Origin: Spirochaetae bacterium HGW-Spirochaetae-2
GTDB taxonomy: Bacteria > Spirochaetota > Spirochaetia > Sphaerochaetales > Sphaerochaetaceae
Assembly (NCBI GenBank): GCA_002839355.1
Contig: PGXW01000007.1
Span: 1-64,000 of the forward strand
DNA: 64,000 nt
Reading direction: 5' to 3'
Part shown: piece by piece, positions 6,802-13,707 of the stretch
Layout of the letters: every line of letters begins with the position of its first letter
Position numbering within the stretch: the first letter of the stretch is position 1
Notes under the pieces: model-generated
What the model saw: only the letters and a program-made list of their open reading frames with translations
Database searches by the model: none
What the model was told of the DNA's origin: nothing
Translations under genes and position numbers: made by a program

Positions 6802-6839
6802 TCAATAAACTGATTTTTAAAAACCAAAGAGAATGCGCG

Positions 6840-7184
6840 TCACAAGCCGAAGGTTTTTAGCAGATTCTCGATAGCTGCAACCTGCAGCTTGTCGGCATCC
6901 TTCAGGCGCTTGATGACTGCAAGCAATCCATTGTCCATCATCACCCCCTCAAGCGACTGTTGGGGTGTAAGACCGGGTTTCTCAGGCTCACCGGTAAGCA
7001 ACCAGCGCACGGACACGCCGAGATAGTCGGCGATCTTCAGTGTAGCGTCGGCTCTTGGGATTCTGTTGTTGGTGACCCATGCGGAAACTTGTGCAGATGA
7101 TGCGCCGATTGCCCTCGCCAATTCGTTCTGACTAACGGCCATCTGGTCAAGTTTCTGCCTCACCCGGACCCACATGTCTATCAT
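6840..7184 (-). CDS. Phage-type XRE/cI-like repressor
   Basis: A 114-residue protein with an N-terminal helix-turn-helix of the XRE family (about residues 8-62: 'QNELARAIGASSAQVSAWVTNNRIPRADATLKIADYLGVSVRWLLTG' in part). The short C-terminal helical tail lacks a LexA-type peptidase domain. It is transcribed leftward, away from the early operon, with palindromic candidate operators between. It probably keeps the early genes silent in the integrated state. Because no self-cleavage domain is present, induction would need another mechanism. Confidence 0.85.
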   Translation of the reverse strand: MIDMWVRVRQKLDQMAVSQNELARAIGASSAQVSAWVTNNRIPRADATLKIADYLGVSVRWLLTGEPEKPGLTPQQSLEGVMMDNGLLAVIKRLKDADKLQVAAIENLLKTFGL

Positions 7185-7241
7185 GGACTCTCCAATGGAA
7201 TTCTAAATTCCGTCATTTGCATGAGTTAGAAACTTGTTCAT

Positions 7242-7271
7242 ATTTTACACGGTTTTGAGTTGACTTTGCAA
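7242..7271 (-). promoter_or_regulatory. Promoter of repressor gene
   Basis: On the minus strand TTGCAA (7266-7271), 18-bp spacer, TAAAAT (7242-7247). It would start a leader of about 50 nt before the repressor ATG. Confidence 0.5.
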
Positions 7272-7300
7272 TTGCTTGTTGGCAATAATGTCGGCGATTA

Positions 7301-7338
7301 CCAACAAACGTTGGCAGTATGGTAAACGTTTGTATACT
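7301..7338 (+). promoter_or_regulatory. Early promoter with overlapping operators
   Basis: TTGGCA (7311-7316), 16-bp spacer, TATACT (7333-7338). Two palindromes overlap it: CCAAC-AAAC-GTTGG at 7301-7314 covers the -35 box, and AAACGTTT at 7324-7331 lies beside the -10 box. TTGTTGG at 7277-7283 mirrors CCAACAA at 7301-7307. These are likely repressor sites. Confidence 0.65.
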
Positions 7339-7389
7339 ATTTTTGAAGTTAGTACAGATTTGGTCATAGCATGGCCGACTATTCTACCT

Positions 7390-7475
7390 GTCCGGTTTCC
7401 CGACGGAGGGAACACTTGCACAGCAGGTTGAACGGGGTTCGACTCCCCGACCGGACTATCGCTTCAGGTGAAGCG
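7390..7475 (+). ncRNA. tRNA-like structure in early-operon leader
   Basis: GTCCGGT (7390-7396) and ACCGGAC (7450-7456) form a perfect 7-bp acceptor-like stem. CGGGG-TTCGACT-CCCCG (7433-7449) is a textbook T arm directly next to it. TTCCC/GGGAA (7397-7412) can form a D-like arm with a loop of six. The middle arm ACTTG/CAGGT (7414-7428) has a loop of only five (CACAG) and no U33, so no decoding anticodon is evident; the total is 67 nt. A hairpin CGCTTCA-GG-TGAAGCG follows (7460-7475). It starts about 45 nt after the expected transcription start and precedes the first gene. It may be a decayed tRNA or a regulatory mimic. Confidence 0.55.
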
Positions 7476-7521
7476 CATACCATAGGTGCCACCGGATACT
7501 AGGGAGGCGAAAGGAGAAATG

Positions 7522-7848
7522 ATGGCGACATTGAAACGCGACAAACAGGGCAATCTGGTCAAGGAATATCCCGGATTGCAAATCACACTCACCGGTCCCC
7601 TTGCCGATCAGGTGAAAGGAATCGATCCACAGTACATCAGCCTGAGTATTTACGATGATTCTGTCTCTCTTTGGGTGAGTCTGTACAAGACCCTCAGGAC
7701 AGATGAATTCGATCAGGAAATGAAAAAAGGCCCGGATGCGCCAACATCCGAAGCCCTCACGAAAACCACAAACCCGACAAAAGCCGTGGTCGATACGACA
7801 AATGTAGTATCTTCCACCGAAATCGTCAAGGAAGGAGATGCCGCATGA
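7522..7848 (+). CDS. Hypothetical early protein
   Basis: A 108-residue protein. The ATG at 7522 is best spaced from AGGAG at 7512-7516 (the ATG just before it is too close). The first 75 residues look like a beta-rich domain (LQITLTGPLADQVKGI...YISLSIYDDSVSLWVSLYKTL in part). The tail from about 76 is Thr/Ser/Pro-rich and probably disordered. It overlaps the nuclease gene by ATGA and is the first gene of the early operon. No family is recognised. Confidence 0.65.
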   Translation: MATLKRDKQGNLVKEYPGLQITLTGPLADQVKGIDPQYISLSIYDDSVSLWVSLYKTLRTDEFDQEMKKGPDAPTSEALTKTTNPTKAVVDTTNVVSSTEIVKEGDAA

Positions 7849-8774
7849 CCATAACAAACAACGCGAATTTACCCCAAGCCTTCTTGGATGCATGTGAGAA
7901 TAAACATGCGAAGATGGGACCGAACGAGTATTCGGTTACCGAACTGAACAAGGGGGTGAAGGAGATTATTCTCCGTCGTCGCCATCAACATGAAATAGAG
8001 CGCGATGCGACCGAGATGTTCTGGGCTGTCATTGGTACGGCCTTCCACTCGATCATGGAGAACGGGACGCTACAGGAGCAGGAAATCGGTGAAAGCCGTC
8101 TATCGATGACGTTCCCCATCTGTGGGACCGATTATGTGGTATCGGGTCAATTCGACCTCTATGATGCCACTACCAAGCAGGTCACCGACTGGAAAACCAC
8201 CAGTGCCTACAGTTTCATCAGATCCTCCGAGCAACCCGAGGAAAGCGATTGGTTTAACCAAATGCGTGCCTATTGGTTATTGCTCAACAAGAATGGCTTT
8301 GAGTGCACCAGTGGCCGTATCATCGCATTGCTTCGGGATTGGACCAGAGGCAAGCTCAGAGGCGACCGGAAATATCCCCGCCTTCCCATGCAGGAATTGG
8401 TCATTCCCTTCAATTATCCCGATGACTATTACGAAGGACGGGCATTTCTCAATGAGAAGCTGGGCCTTATCGACCTGTTCAAGGATACTCCCGATGATTT
8501 CATCCCTCCTTGCAGTTCCAGTGAACGATGGGAACGCGATGAGCATTGGGCGGTGATGAAAAAGGGACGCAAGACAGCGATAAAACGGTGTTCATCGTTT
8601 GAAGAGGCCGACTTGCTTACCGAAACCTATGGCGCCGGTCACTATGTCGAGCACCGCAAGGGAACACCGGTGAAGTGCATGGATTATTGCGACTGCAATA
8701 AATTCTGTCATTTCTATCAGAAATATGTTGCAGTGCAGTCCGAGACAGTTGAGAACAAGGGGGATGCGGCATGA
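7845..8774 (+). CDS. PD-(D/E)XK (RecB/Cas4-like) phage exonuclease
   Basis: A 309-residue protein. 'SGQFDLYD' with D104 and 'VTDWKTT' with D115 and K117 form the PD-(D/E)XK core, and H68 in 'GTAFHSI' matches the upstream His of this family. The C terminus has a Cys group (CMDYCDCNKFC, about residues 280-290) that could hold an iron-sulfur cluster as in Cas4/AddB-type nucleases. It sits directly before an ERF annealase, the usual exonuclease/annealase pair for phage recombination. ATGA overlaps on both sides support co-translation. Confidence 0.8.
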   Translation: MTITNNANLPQAFLDACENKHAKMGPNEYSVTELNKGVKEIILRRRHQHEIERDATEMFWAVIGTAFHSIMENGTLQEQEIGESRLSMTFPICGTDYVVSGQFDLYDATTKQVTDWKTTSAYSFIRSSEQPEESDWFNQMRAYWLLLNKNGFECTSGRIIALLRDWTRGKLRGDRKYPRLPMQELVIPFNYPDDYYEGRAFLNEKLGLIDLFKDTPDDFIPPCSSSERWERDEHWAVMKKGRKTAIKRCSSFEEADLLTETYGAGHYVEHRKGTPVKCMDYCDCNKFCHFYQKYVAVQSETVENKGDAA

Positions 8775-9436
8775 GTGTACACCAGAAGTTGAACAAAGCC
8801 CGGAGTATCCTGCACCAGAAGGCTATGGTCCCATCAGGGCACAACAAGTTTGCCAATTACAAGTATTTCGAACTGGGGGACTTTGTGCCTCCCATCATCG
8901 AGATTTGCAACGATGTCGGTATCATCCCATTGGTATCGTTCACCGATAGCGATGCGAAGATGGATGTGGTCGACGTTGAGGATGGATCTACCATCACCTT
9001 CACTTCTCCGATGAGCACCGCCGAACTCAAGGGGTGTCATCCGGTTCAGAACCTGGGGGCGGTAGAGACCTATGTGCGTCGCTATCTGTATCAGACGGCA
9101 TTCGAAATCGTCGAACATGATGCGCTCAATGCAACCCAAGGGGTGGAACCTCCCAAGGTGGGGAGAAAAACCCAAGCACCGGCAAAGTCCAAAGCGGTAG
9201 AGAAATCCCCTATGTCTGAGGATGATGACGGGGGAAGATCCGGATGGATACCACAACAACGATTCACTCCCAATGATGCGTATAAGCACCTGAGGACCTT
9301 GGCCACTGAAGAAGAAGTCAAGGAAACGTTGAAAAACCTAGGGGCGACCCGATCCAGTGAAATCACCTACGAAATGTACACATCGGCGGTGGGATATCTG
9401 TGCGCATTCCAGGGCGAGGCCCAAGGAGCAGCATGA
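8771..9436 (+). CDS. erf: ERF-family single-strand annealing protein
   Basis: A 221-residue protein. The N-terminal 120 residues carry ERF features: 'L..ARSILHQKAMVPSGHNKFANYKYF' (in part), a central beta region, and 'GCHPVQNLGAVETYVRRYLYQTAFEI' (in part), with the conserved aromatic/Arg run. The C-terminal part is a linker rich in Pro/Lys and a helical tail. ERF proteins anneal complementary strands during phage recombination and circularisation. The upstream exonuclease and downstream NinB-like and SSB genes complete a recombination module. Confidence 0.8.
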   Translation: MSVHQKLNKARSILHQKAMVPSGHNKFANYKYFELGDFVPPIIEICNDVGIIPLVSFTDSDAKMDVVDVEDGSTITFTSPMSTAELKGCHPVQNLGAVETYVRRYLYQTAFEIVEHDALNATQGVEPPKVGRKTQAPAKSKAVEKSPMSEDDDGGRSGWIPQQRFTPNDAYKHLRTLATEEEVKETLKNLGATRSSEITYEMYTSAVGYLCAFQGEAQGAA

Positions 9437-9846
9437 GAATCGAGTTTGTCATAGACAGCAGTTTGTTCGGCGTTCCCGAGGGGTTCGCCGAGCAGTACCG
9501 CAATTTGGTAGCCGAAGCACTCAGAAAGAACAAGGGGTTGCTTCGTATCACTGTAGAACCGCTACCACGTTCACGCACCGTGAAGGAGAATGCCTACTTC
9601 CATGTGCTTTGTGGACGGCTTGCCAGTATGACCGGTGCAAGCAAGGAGCAGGTGAAGCAGATGGCGAAAAAACGTGCTGTCGAGTTGGGTTATCCGATGG
9701 CCACCGATGAGAACGGTTGGCCCATCGAGGATGAGGATGGCTTTGAAGGCCTGCCCTCGAGCGAGTGTTCGGTTGAGCAGTTTGCCCTGCTCATTGAGGC
9801 AGTCAAAGGAATCGCCGCCGAACATGGATATTACTTGGAGGATTGA
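9433..9846 (+). CDS. Possible NinB/Orf-like recombination protein
   Basis: A 137-residue protein starting at the ATGA overlap. The segment 'RSRTVKENAYFHVLCGRLASMTG' (in part) followed by 'VKQMAKKRAVELGYPMATDENGWPI' recalls NinB-like phage proteins, which help load recombinases on SSB-coated DNA. The assignment rests mainly on this weak pattern and position between ERF and SSB genes. Otherwise a hypothetical recombination protein. Confidence 0.5.
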   Translation: MRIEFVIDSSLFGVPEGFAEQYRNLVAEALRKNKGLLRITVEPLPRSRTVKENAYFHVLCGRLASMTGASKEQVKQMAKKRAVELGYPMATDENGWPIEDEDGFEGLPSSECSVEQFALLIEAVKGIAAEHGYYLED

Positions 9847-9848
9847 TT

Positions 9849-9905
9849 GTGAAATACATGGATATAACACCACCAACAAAATGCAGGAGGTCCCGACATG
9901 GCTGA
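9849..9905 (+). CDS. Possible 18-aa coupling peptide
   Basis: A GTG start follows GGAGGATTGATT, and the frame ends 6 bp inside the SSB gene. The SSB has its own AGGAGG, so this peptide is doubtful. It may couple SSB translation to that of the upstream gene. Confidence 0.3.
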   Translation: MKYMDITPPTKCRRSRHG

Positions 9906-10311
9906 TATGTGTTCCTGCATGATGGTAGGCCGTCTGACGGCCAATGCCGATTTGAAATATACCAACAATGGAACTGCCCGTTTGGGCTTCACTGTCGCTG
10001 TGGGGCGCTATGAGAAGGGACAGACAGAAACCAGTTTCTTTGATTGCGTCCAATGGGGGAAAACCGCCGAGATCTTATCACGCCATTTGACCAAAGGACG
10101 ATTGGTGGCGGTAAAAGGTGAACTCAGGCAGAACCGCTGGACAGATAATGAAGGAACCAAACGCCAACAGATCCTGATGGTTGCCGACTCCTATGGTGGC
10201 ATTCAGATGCTCGGTTCGGGCAAGCAAAACAATGACAACGATACTGACGATAGAGGTTCCCAATCCAATGAGCCTTCCTATTCCCGCTTCGATGACGACA
10301 TTCCGTTCTAG
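9898..10311 (+). CDS. ssb: Single-stranded DNA-binding protein
   Basis: A 137-residue SSB. The OB fold covers residues 1-105 with 'VGRLTANADLKYTNNGTARLGFTVAV' (in part), 'TSFFDCVQWGKTAEIL' and 'KGELRQNRW'. A linker rich in Asn/Asp/Ser follows, and the acidic tip DDDIPF binds partner proteins in canonical SSBs. It is preceded by AGGAGGTCCCGAC. It belongs to the phage recombination/replication operon and is distinct from the tail-less SSB-like protein at 3742. Confidence 0.93.
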   Translation: MADMCSCMMVGRLTANADLKYTNNGTARLGFTVAVGRYEKGQTETSFFDCVQWGKTAEILSRHLTKGRLVAVKGELRQNRWTDNEGTKRQQILMVADSYGGIQMLGSGKQNNDNDTDDRGSQSNEPSYSRFDDDIPF

Positions 10312-10320
10312 GGGGTTTAC

Positions 10321-10479
10321 ATGGAAAATCTATGCGCACGATGTGGCAAGAAATGCCGCAATGAGATTGTTAGGGGCGAACGGCTTGCATATTGTTCGCT
10401 CGCACCTGAAATCGAGCGAGAAAAACAAGCCGATATCTATCTGCACAGGGAGGTACGCCGTGGTAAGCGCAAAAGATAA
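10321..10479 (+). CDS. Small Cys-rich basic protein
   Basis: A 52-residue protein starting MENLCARCGKKC, with a third Cys region (YCSL) at about residue 26; these could bind zinc. The C terminus is very basic (REVRRGKRKR). AGGGGG precedes the ATG. It overlaps the next gene by about 20 bp. Probably a nucleic-acid-binding accessory protein; no family is recognised. Confidence 0.5.
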   Translation: MENLCARCGKKCRNEIVRGERLAYCSLAPEIEREKQADIYLHREVRRGKRKR

Positions 10480-10804
10480 CCTCCAGCGGTATTACGATTC
10501 AATTCCGATTGGGGCGAAACATGCGATCAGTCGCGCCGAATTGTGCAAATTGTGGAACATGCATGATCGGAAGGTGCGCAATATCATCGCTGAGCTACGT
10601 GCATGGGACAATGGGGACGACATGGCAATCGTGTCGTCCAGTCATGGCAAAGGCTATTTTCGTACGCGCGATAAGACAGAAATCGATCTGTTCAGAAAAG
10701 AGATGGAAGTGAGGGCACGAAACACATTCGCCCCATTGAAGAAGGTTCGACGTTTGCTATTGCCTCTTGAGGATGAAGATTTGTTCGGTGGCAAGTATGC
10801 CTAG
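10460..10804 (+). CDS. Phage winged-helix-like DNA-binding protein
   Basis: A 114-residue protein. I chose the GTG at 10460 because GGGAGG lies 7 nt before it and a longer frame would run across the previous gene. 'HAISRAELCKLWNMHDRKVRNIIAELRAW' (in part) looks like a helix-turn-helix, followed by a wing-like 'VSSSHGKGYFRTRD'. Similar short proteins occur in replication regions of Gram-positive phages. It probably binds phage DNA; exact role unknown. Confidence 0.55.
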   Translation: MVSAKDNLQRYYDSIPIGAKHAISRAELCKLWNMHDRKVRNIIAELRAWDNGDDMAIVSSSHGKGYFRTRDKTEIDLFRKEMEVRARNTFAPLKKVRRLLLPLEDEDLFGGKYA

Positions 10805-11249
10805 TGCCCGAGAAAAAGCGCTGAAGGCCTTTCAACGGCTCAGACGCTACCAATGTTCCGATGGTAACGGAATTGTCCGTTGCATCTCTTGTGGTGTCTC
10901 TATCGAGGCCAAACGCTGTGATGGTGGACATTACGAGGGACGAAGCAATCGGGCGACCGAGTTGGAAAATGACAATGTGTGGGGTCAGTGCAAACGCTGC
11001 AACGGTCCACTTGGTGGCAACACCATCGCATATCGCAATCGTTTAATCGCCCGTATCGGTTTGGATCGGGTGGAACGCGTCGAGCACATGGCGCTTGCCT
11101 ATCGGGGAGATGAAAGTGCTTTACAGCTTCTGAGTGAGGTGGATGCACACAGGGTCAAGACAAAACGGACGAACAAGGAATATGAACAGTTGGCCAAAGC
11201 CTACACGGTACTGGCCAACCAACTGGCGAAGGAGAAATGCATTGATTAG
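10797..11249 (+). CDS. NinG/Rap-like recombination nuclease
   Basis: A 150-residue protein beginning at ATG 10797, overlapping the previous stop. Cys residues are arranged as RCISCG (about 28-33), with 'RCDGGHYEGRSNRATELENDNV' (in part) and 'GQCKRCNGPLGGN', the zinc-binding His/Cys core of NinG (lambda Rap) proteins. NinG nicks branched DNA such as D-loops and Holliday junctions. The basic C-terminal helix is also typical. It completes the recombination set with exonuclease, ERF and SSB. Confidence 0.75.
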   Translation: MPSAREKALKAFQRLRRYQCSDGNGIVRCISCGVSIEAKRCDGGHYEGRSNRATELENDNVWGQCKRCNGPLGGNTIAYRNRLIARIGLDRVERVEHMALAYRGDESALQLLSEVDAHRVKTKRTNKEYEQLAKAYTVLANQLAKEKCID

Positions 11250-11634
11250 CTTGTACTATTTTCGGCATTTGCCGAATGAAATGGATAACCCCAAGATCAA
11301 GAAACTGATAAACAAGTATGGGATGACTGGGTATGGATTTTACTGGTTCATGTGTGAACAACTCTATTTCACCTCTACCCATCAACTCACTCTTACCAAT
11401 TTGCGTATGCGACATCTTGCTGTCAGTGCAAATATAAGGCGACGAAAGGCTCGCCGTATGCTTGATTGGATGATTAACATTGGTCTGTTCGGGATGAGAG
11501 GGCAACAGGTTTATTCCCAACGTGTTGACGAAGAGGTGAAGGAGGTTGTCACCGCACTTGAACGGAAAAAGGAATCGGCTCGGAAAGCTGGACTCGCTTC
11601 GGCGGCAAAACGGCGAGCAGGAGGTGCGGCATGA
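11242..11634 (+). CDS. Lin1244/Lin1753-type phage replication-region protein
   Basis: A 130-residue protein. The start is taken as TTG 11242, with GGAG 7 nt upstream, overlapping NinG. 'YYFRHLPNEMDNPKIKKLINKYGMTGYGFYWFMCEQL' (in part) matches the conserved N-terminal domain often found in phage DnaD-like replication proteins. A basic HTH-like middle (ANIRRRKARRMLDWMIN) follows. It lacks a long C-terminal domain, so it may be a truncated or minimal replisome organiser. An ATG at codon 13 is a possible alternative start. Confidence 0.6.
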   Translation: MISLYYFRHLPNEMDNPKIKKLINKYGMTGYGFYWFMCEQLYFTSTHQLTLTNLRMRHLAVSANIRRRKARRMLDWMINIGLFGMRGQQVYSQRVDEEVKEVVTALERKKESARKAGLASAAKRRAGGAA

Positions 11635-11813
11635 GTTTGCAGAACGCGCGCAAGCGGATTCTTGTGTTTCACTATGGAAGGCTCCTGGGCATTTACATCG
11701 GATATGAATCGGTGGTAATCGCCACCAATGTATCAGAGTGGCAGATACGTAAACGTTTGGAGGATGGCAAAGAGACTAAACAGGGGTACTCGTTCGATAT
11801 TCCCTGTGATTGA
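11631..11813 (+). CDS. Small NUMOD-like HTH protein
   Basis: A 60-residue protein coupled by ATGA. 'GYESVVIATNVSEWQIRKRLEDGKETKQGYSFD' (in part) has the pattern of nuclease-associated modular (NUMOD1-like) DNA-binding units: a short strand, a helix-turn-helix and a basic/aromatic end. It stands alone without a GIY-YIG or HNH nuclease domain. A similar protein is encoded at 12966. Inference: DNA-binding accessory protein. Confidence 0.5.
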   Translation: MSLQNARKRILVFHYGRLLGIYIGYESVVIATNVSEWQIRKRLEDGKETKQGYSFDIPCD

Positions 11814-11828
11814 TATGACGGAGGATAC

Positions 11829-12164
11829 ATGGAGAGAGAAAGAATTAAAGAGCTCACCCACGAGATCGCTGGCTTGGTGTTGGAGATGACCAACATCTAT
11901 CAATTCAACTTTCTTGCTGCTCTCATGCAGGAGAATTTCCCCCAACAGATGATGGGTGATGAAAAGCAATGTGAACAGGCCAAGTGGATTTACGATCAAA
12001 TGAAACTGGTCGCTGAACAGCGTATCTCAGACTTGGCAGAGTGTCTCGAATGCGATGAGCAGGATCTCAGCGAATTGTCCAATATGTTGGAACAAGCTTC
12101 TGGTGGTCAATCCTTCGAGATGGCACATTATACCTATATGGAGAAATTGATTGGAACAGCCTAA
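11829..12164 (+). CDS. Hypothetical helical protein
   Basis: A 111-residue protein, acidic and almost entirely alpha-helical by composition, with Gln/Met/Leu-rich stretches. GACGGAGGATAC precedes the ATG. It overlaps the next gene by 14 bp. No family is recognised. Confidence 0.6.
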   Translation: MERERIKELTHEIAGLVLEMTNIYQFNFLAALMQENFPQQMMGDEKQCEQAKWIYDQMKLVAEQRISDLAECLECDEQDLSELSNMLEQASGGQSFEMAHYTYMEKLIGTA

Positions 12165-12492
12165 GAGAAAAATTGAACAAAGTTGCAGGCATTACAAGTC
12201 CTGCAAGATATCCGAGAAGGAATCATGCGGACCTGATTGCAAACAGTTTTTCTGGGATGAGATTCACTATCCTACATTGGATAGCCGACTCTCATCATTT
12301 CAGAAGCGATTGATTGAGGCGATGGTTCGCATGAATCATGATATCCTTGATTTGGCCAAAGCTTCCGGACTTCCGGTACACACAGTTCAGATGAGTACCA
12401 AGGGGGGCTGGGAACCGATTCAGGAGAAGAAGGTGGCACTCGCAAAAGGATTGCGCTTGCCTGAAGATTACTTTGATGACAAAGCGAGTTGA
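12151..12492 (+). CDS. Hypothetical Cys-containing HTH-like protein
   Basis: A 113-residue protein with a TTG start inside the previous gene. The N terminus has five Cys (CRHYKSCKISEKESCGPDCKQF in part), possibly zinc-binding. The C-terminal half (HDILDLAKASGLPVHTVQ...WEPIQEKKVALAKGLRLPEDYF in part) resembles an XRE-like helix-turn-helix. It may be a phage regulator. The start is uncertain because the ribosome binding site is weak. Confidence 0.5.
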   Translation: MEQPKRKIEQSCRHYKSCKISEKESCGPDCKQFFWDEIHYPTLDSRLSSFQKRLIEAMVRMNHDILDLAKASGLPVHTVQMSTKGGWEPIQEKKVALAKGLRLPEDYFDDKAS

Positions 12493-12510
12493 GCGCAAAG
12501 GAGTACAACA

Positions 12511-12903
12511 GTGACGGTTAACAAAATGGTGAAAGTAGCCCATGAAGGTGCGAAAAACAAAGGATTTCATGATAAGAAGGTGGAAATGGGTACTTTGCTT
12601 GCCCTCATTCATAGCGAGGTGTCTGAAGCTTTGGAAGCCCACCGATCGGGGAAGATGATGAGTGAGGAACACGTTGGGACCCTCCAGCATTTCATCGATG
12701 ATCCTGTTGATGAGATTGAGACCACAGGCGGAATCGATTGGTTTGAGAACAACTTGAAGGAGACCTTCGAAATGGAACTGGCGGATATCGTCATACGCGT
12801 GGCCGACCTGTGCGGTCTATACGGTATAGATTTGGAGTCCTGCATTATCGCAAAGATGCGATACAACAGTACGCGCGCGTATAAGCATGGGAAGGAGTAT
12901 TGA
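12511..12903 (+). CDS. MazG-like nucleotide pyrophosphohydrolase
   Basis: A 130-residue protein with a GTG start after AAAGGAG. 'LIHSEVSEALEAHR' and 'ELADIVIRVADLCGLYGIDLE' (in part) give the EXXE...EXXD metal-binding pattern of all-alpha NTP pyrophosphatases of the MazG/dUTPase group. Length matches single-domain phage MazG proteins. These hydrolyse NTPs or alarmones and may tune host nucleotide pools during replication. Confidence 0.75.
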   Translation: MTVNKMVKVAHEGAKNKGFHDKKVEMGTLLALIHSEVSEALEAHRSGKMMSEEHVGTLQHFIDDPVDEIETTGGIDWFENNLKETFEMELADIVIRVADLCGLYGIDLESCIIAKMRYNSTRAYKHGKEY

Positions 12904-12913
12904 GAGGAGATGA

Positions 12914-12973
12914 ATGAGATTGAAAATTGTATCTGATAATCATGTTCTGAGTAGAGGCTTTTTGGTTGCCTAA
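12914..12973 (+). CDS. Possible 19-aa coupling ORF
   Basis: An ATG follows GAGAGGAGATGA, a good ribosome binding site. The frame ends 8 bp inside the next gene, whose TTG start lacks a strong site of its own. Coupling to 12966 is plausible. Confidence 0.35.
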   Translation: MRLKIVSDNHVLSRGFLVA

Positions 12974-13175
12974 GGCTCGGAAGGTGATAGCTTTCTCAAG
13001 GGATGGAAGCCATGTGTTTCCTTCCCTGTGGGAAGCAGCGATCGCTTACGGCGTGAATCGGAAAATCATCCATGACAAGATTAACGACGGTACGACCTTG
13101 AAACAAGATGGTTACACCACGTTCGATTGGTTGTTCGATGGGAAGATTGAAAACGTTGAGAAAGGAGTCCCTTGA
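12966..13175 (+). CDS. Small NUMOD-like HTH protein
   Basis: A 69-residue protein, probably from TTG 12966. 'VIAFSRDGSHVFPSLWEAAIAYGVNRKIIHDKINDGTTLKQDGYTTFDW' (in part) is a clear NUMOD1-like unit: strand, 'S..EAA..YGVN...I...I' helix-turn-helix, then an aromatic end. It has no nuclease domain. A degenerate copy of the same gene lies at 15262-15492, beyond the Mrr-type gene. It is last in the early operon and ends within a terminator. Confidence 0.55.
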   Translation: MPKARKVIAFSRDGSHVFPSLWEAAIAYGVNRKIIHDKINDGTTLKQDGYTTFDWLFDGKIENVEKGVP

Positions 13176-13185
13176 GGCTCCTTTT
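13161..13185 (+). terminator. Terminator of early operon
   Basis: AAAGGAG-TCCCTTGAGG-CTCCTTT followed by T. It overlaps the last codons of the 12966 gene and ends the operon begun at 7311. Confidence 0.65.
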
Positions 13186-13707
13186 CTTGTTGTGTGCCGA
13201 ACATGATGCTTATCCAGGAGGTAAAATCCTCTGTGGACGTTAGATCGCCTCCCACTTGATGGAGGCAATCGTATCTATCGTGGTGTGGAATTTGAAGGAA
13301 GCCGGAGGATAAATCGTGATTTGAGGTATATGGGTATTTTATAGCTAATGGAAGGCGGAACGGTGATTCAGTACAGATGTGCAGAGGAACCACGAATATT
13401 ATTTCTTGTGATCATTATGGAAAACTACACTTTGCGGTGAAAGAAATTTTGGAACCGCTTGCTGGGTAGTGTGCAATGATGGGTGCTAAAGGCATTCCCG
13501 TGCCCCTCCTATCCGAATAATTACTGATTGAGAATTCAAAACTCTACAGTTATACTGAGGTTTGAAATCCCTAGTGAATTCCCACTTAGGGGTATCTGGG
13601 TAACGATAATAATAGAGAGAACCTAACAATTCTAGTATAGCTCTTTTTTAGCAGTTAATTACTCGTGGAGAATATCTGAAAAAGTAATTTGAAAGGAGAA
13701 GTAAGAA
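13186..13707. other. Intergenic region between early operon and Mrr-type gene
   Basis: About 520 bp with no convincing gene. Base composition shifts from balanced to A/T-rich near 13500. AAAGGAGAAGTAAGA before 13708 is the ribosome binding site of the next gene. Short frames have neither ribosome sites nor protein-like composition. Confidence 0.5.

Noticed and set aside
7390-7456. Functional tRNA gene
   Set aside because: The middle arm has a five-base loop without U33, so no anticodon can be assigned.
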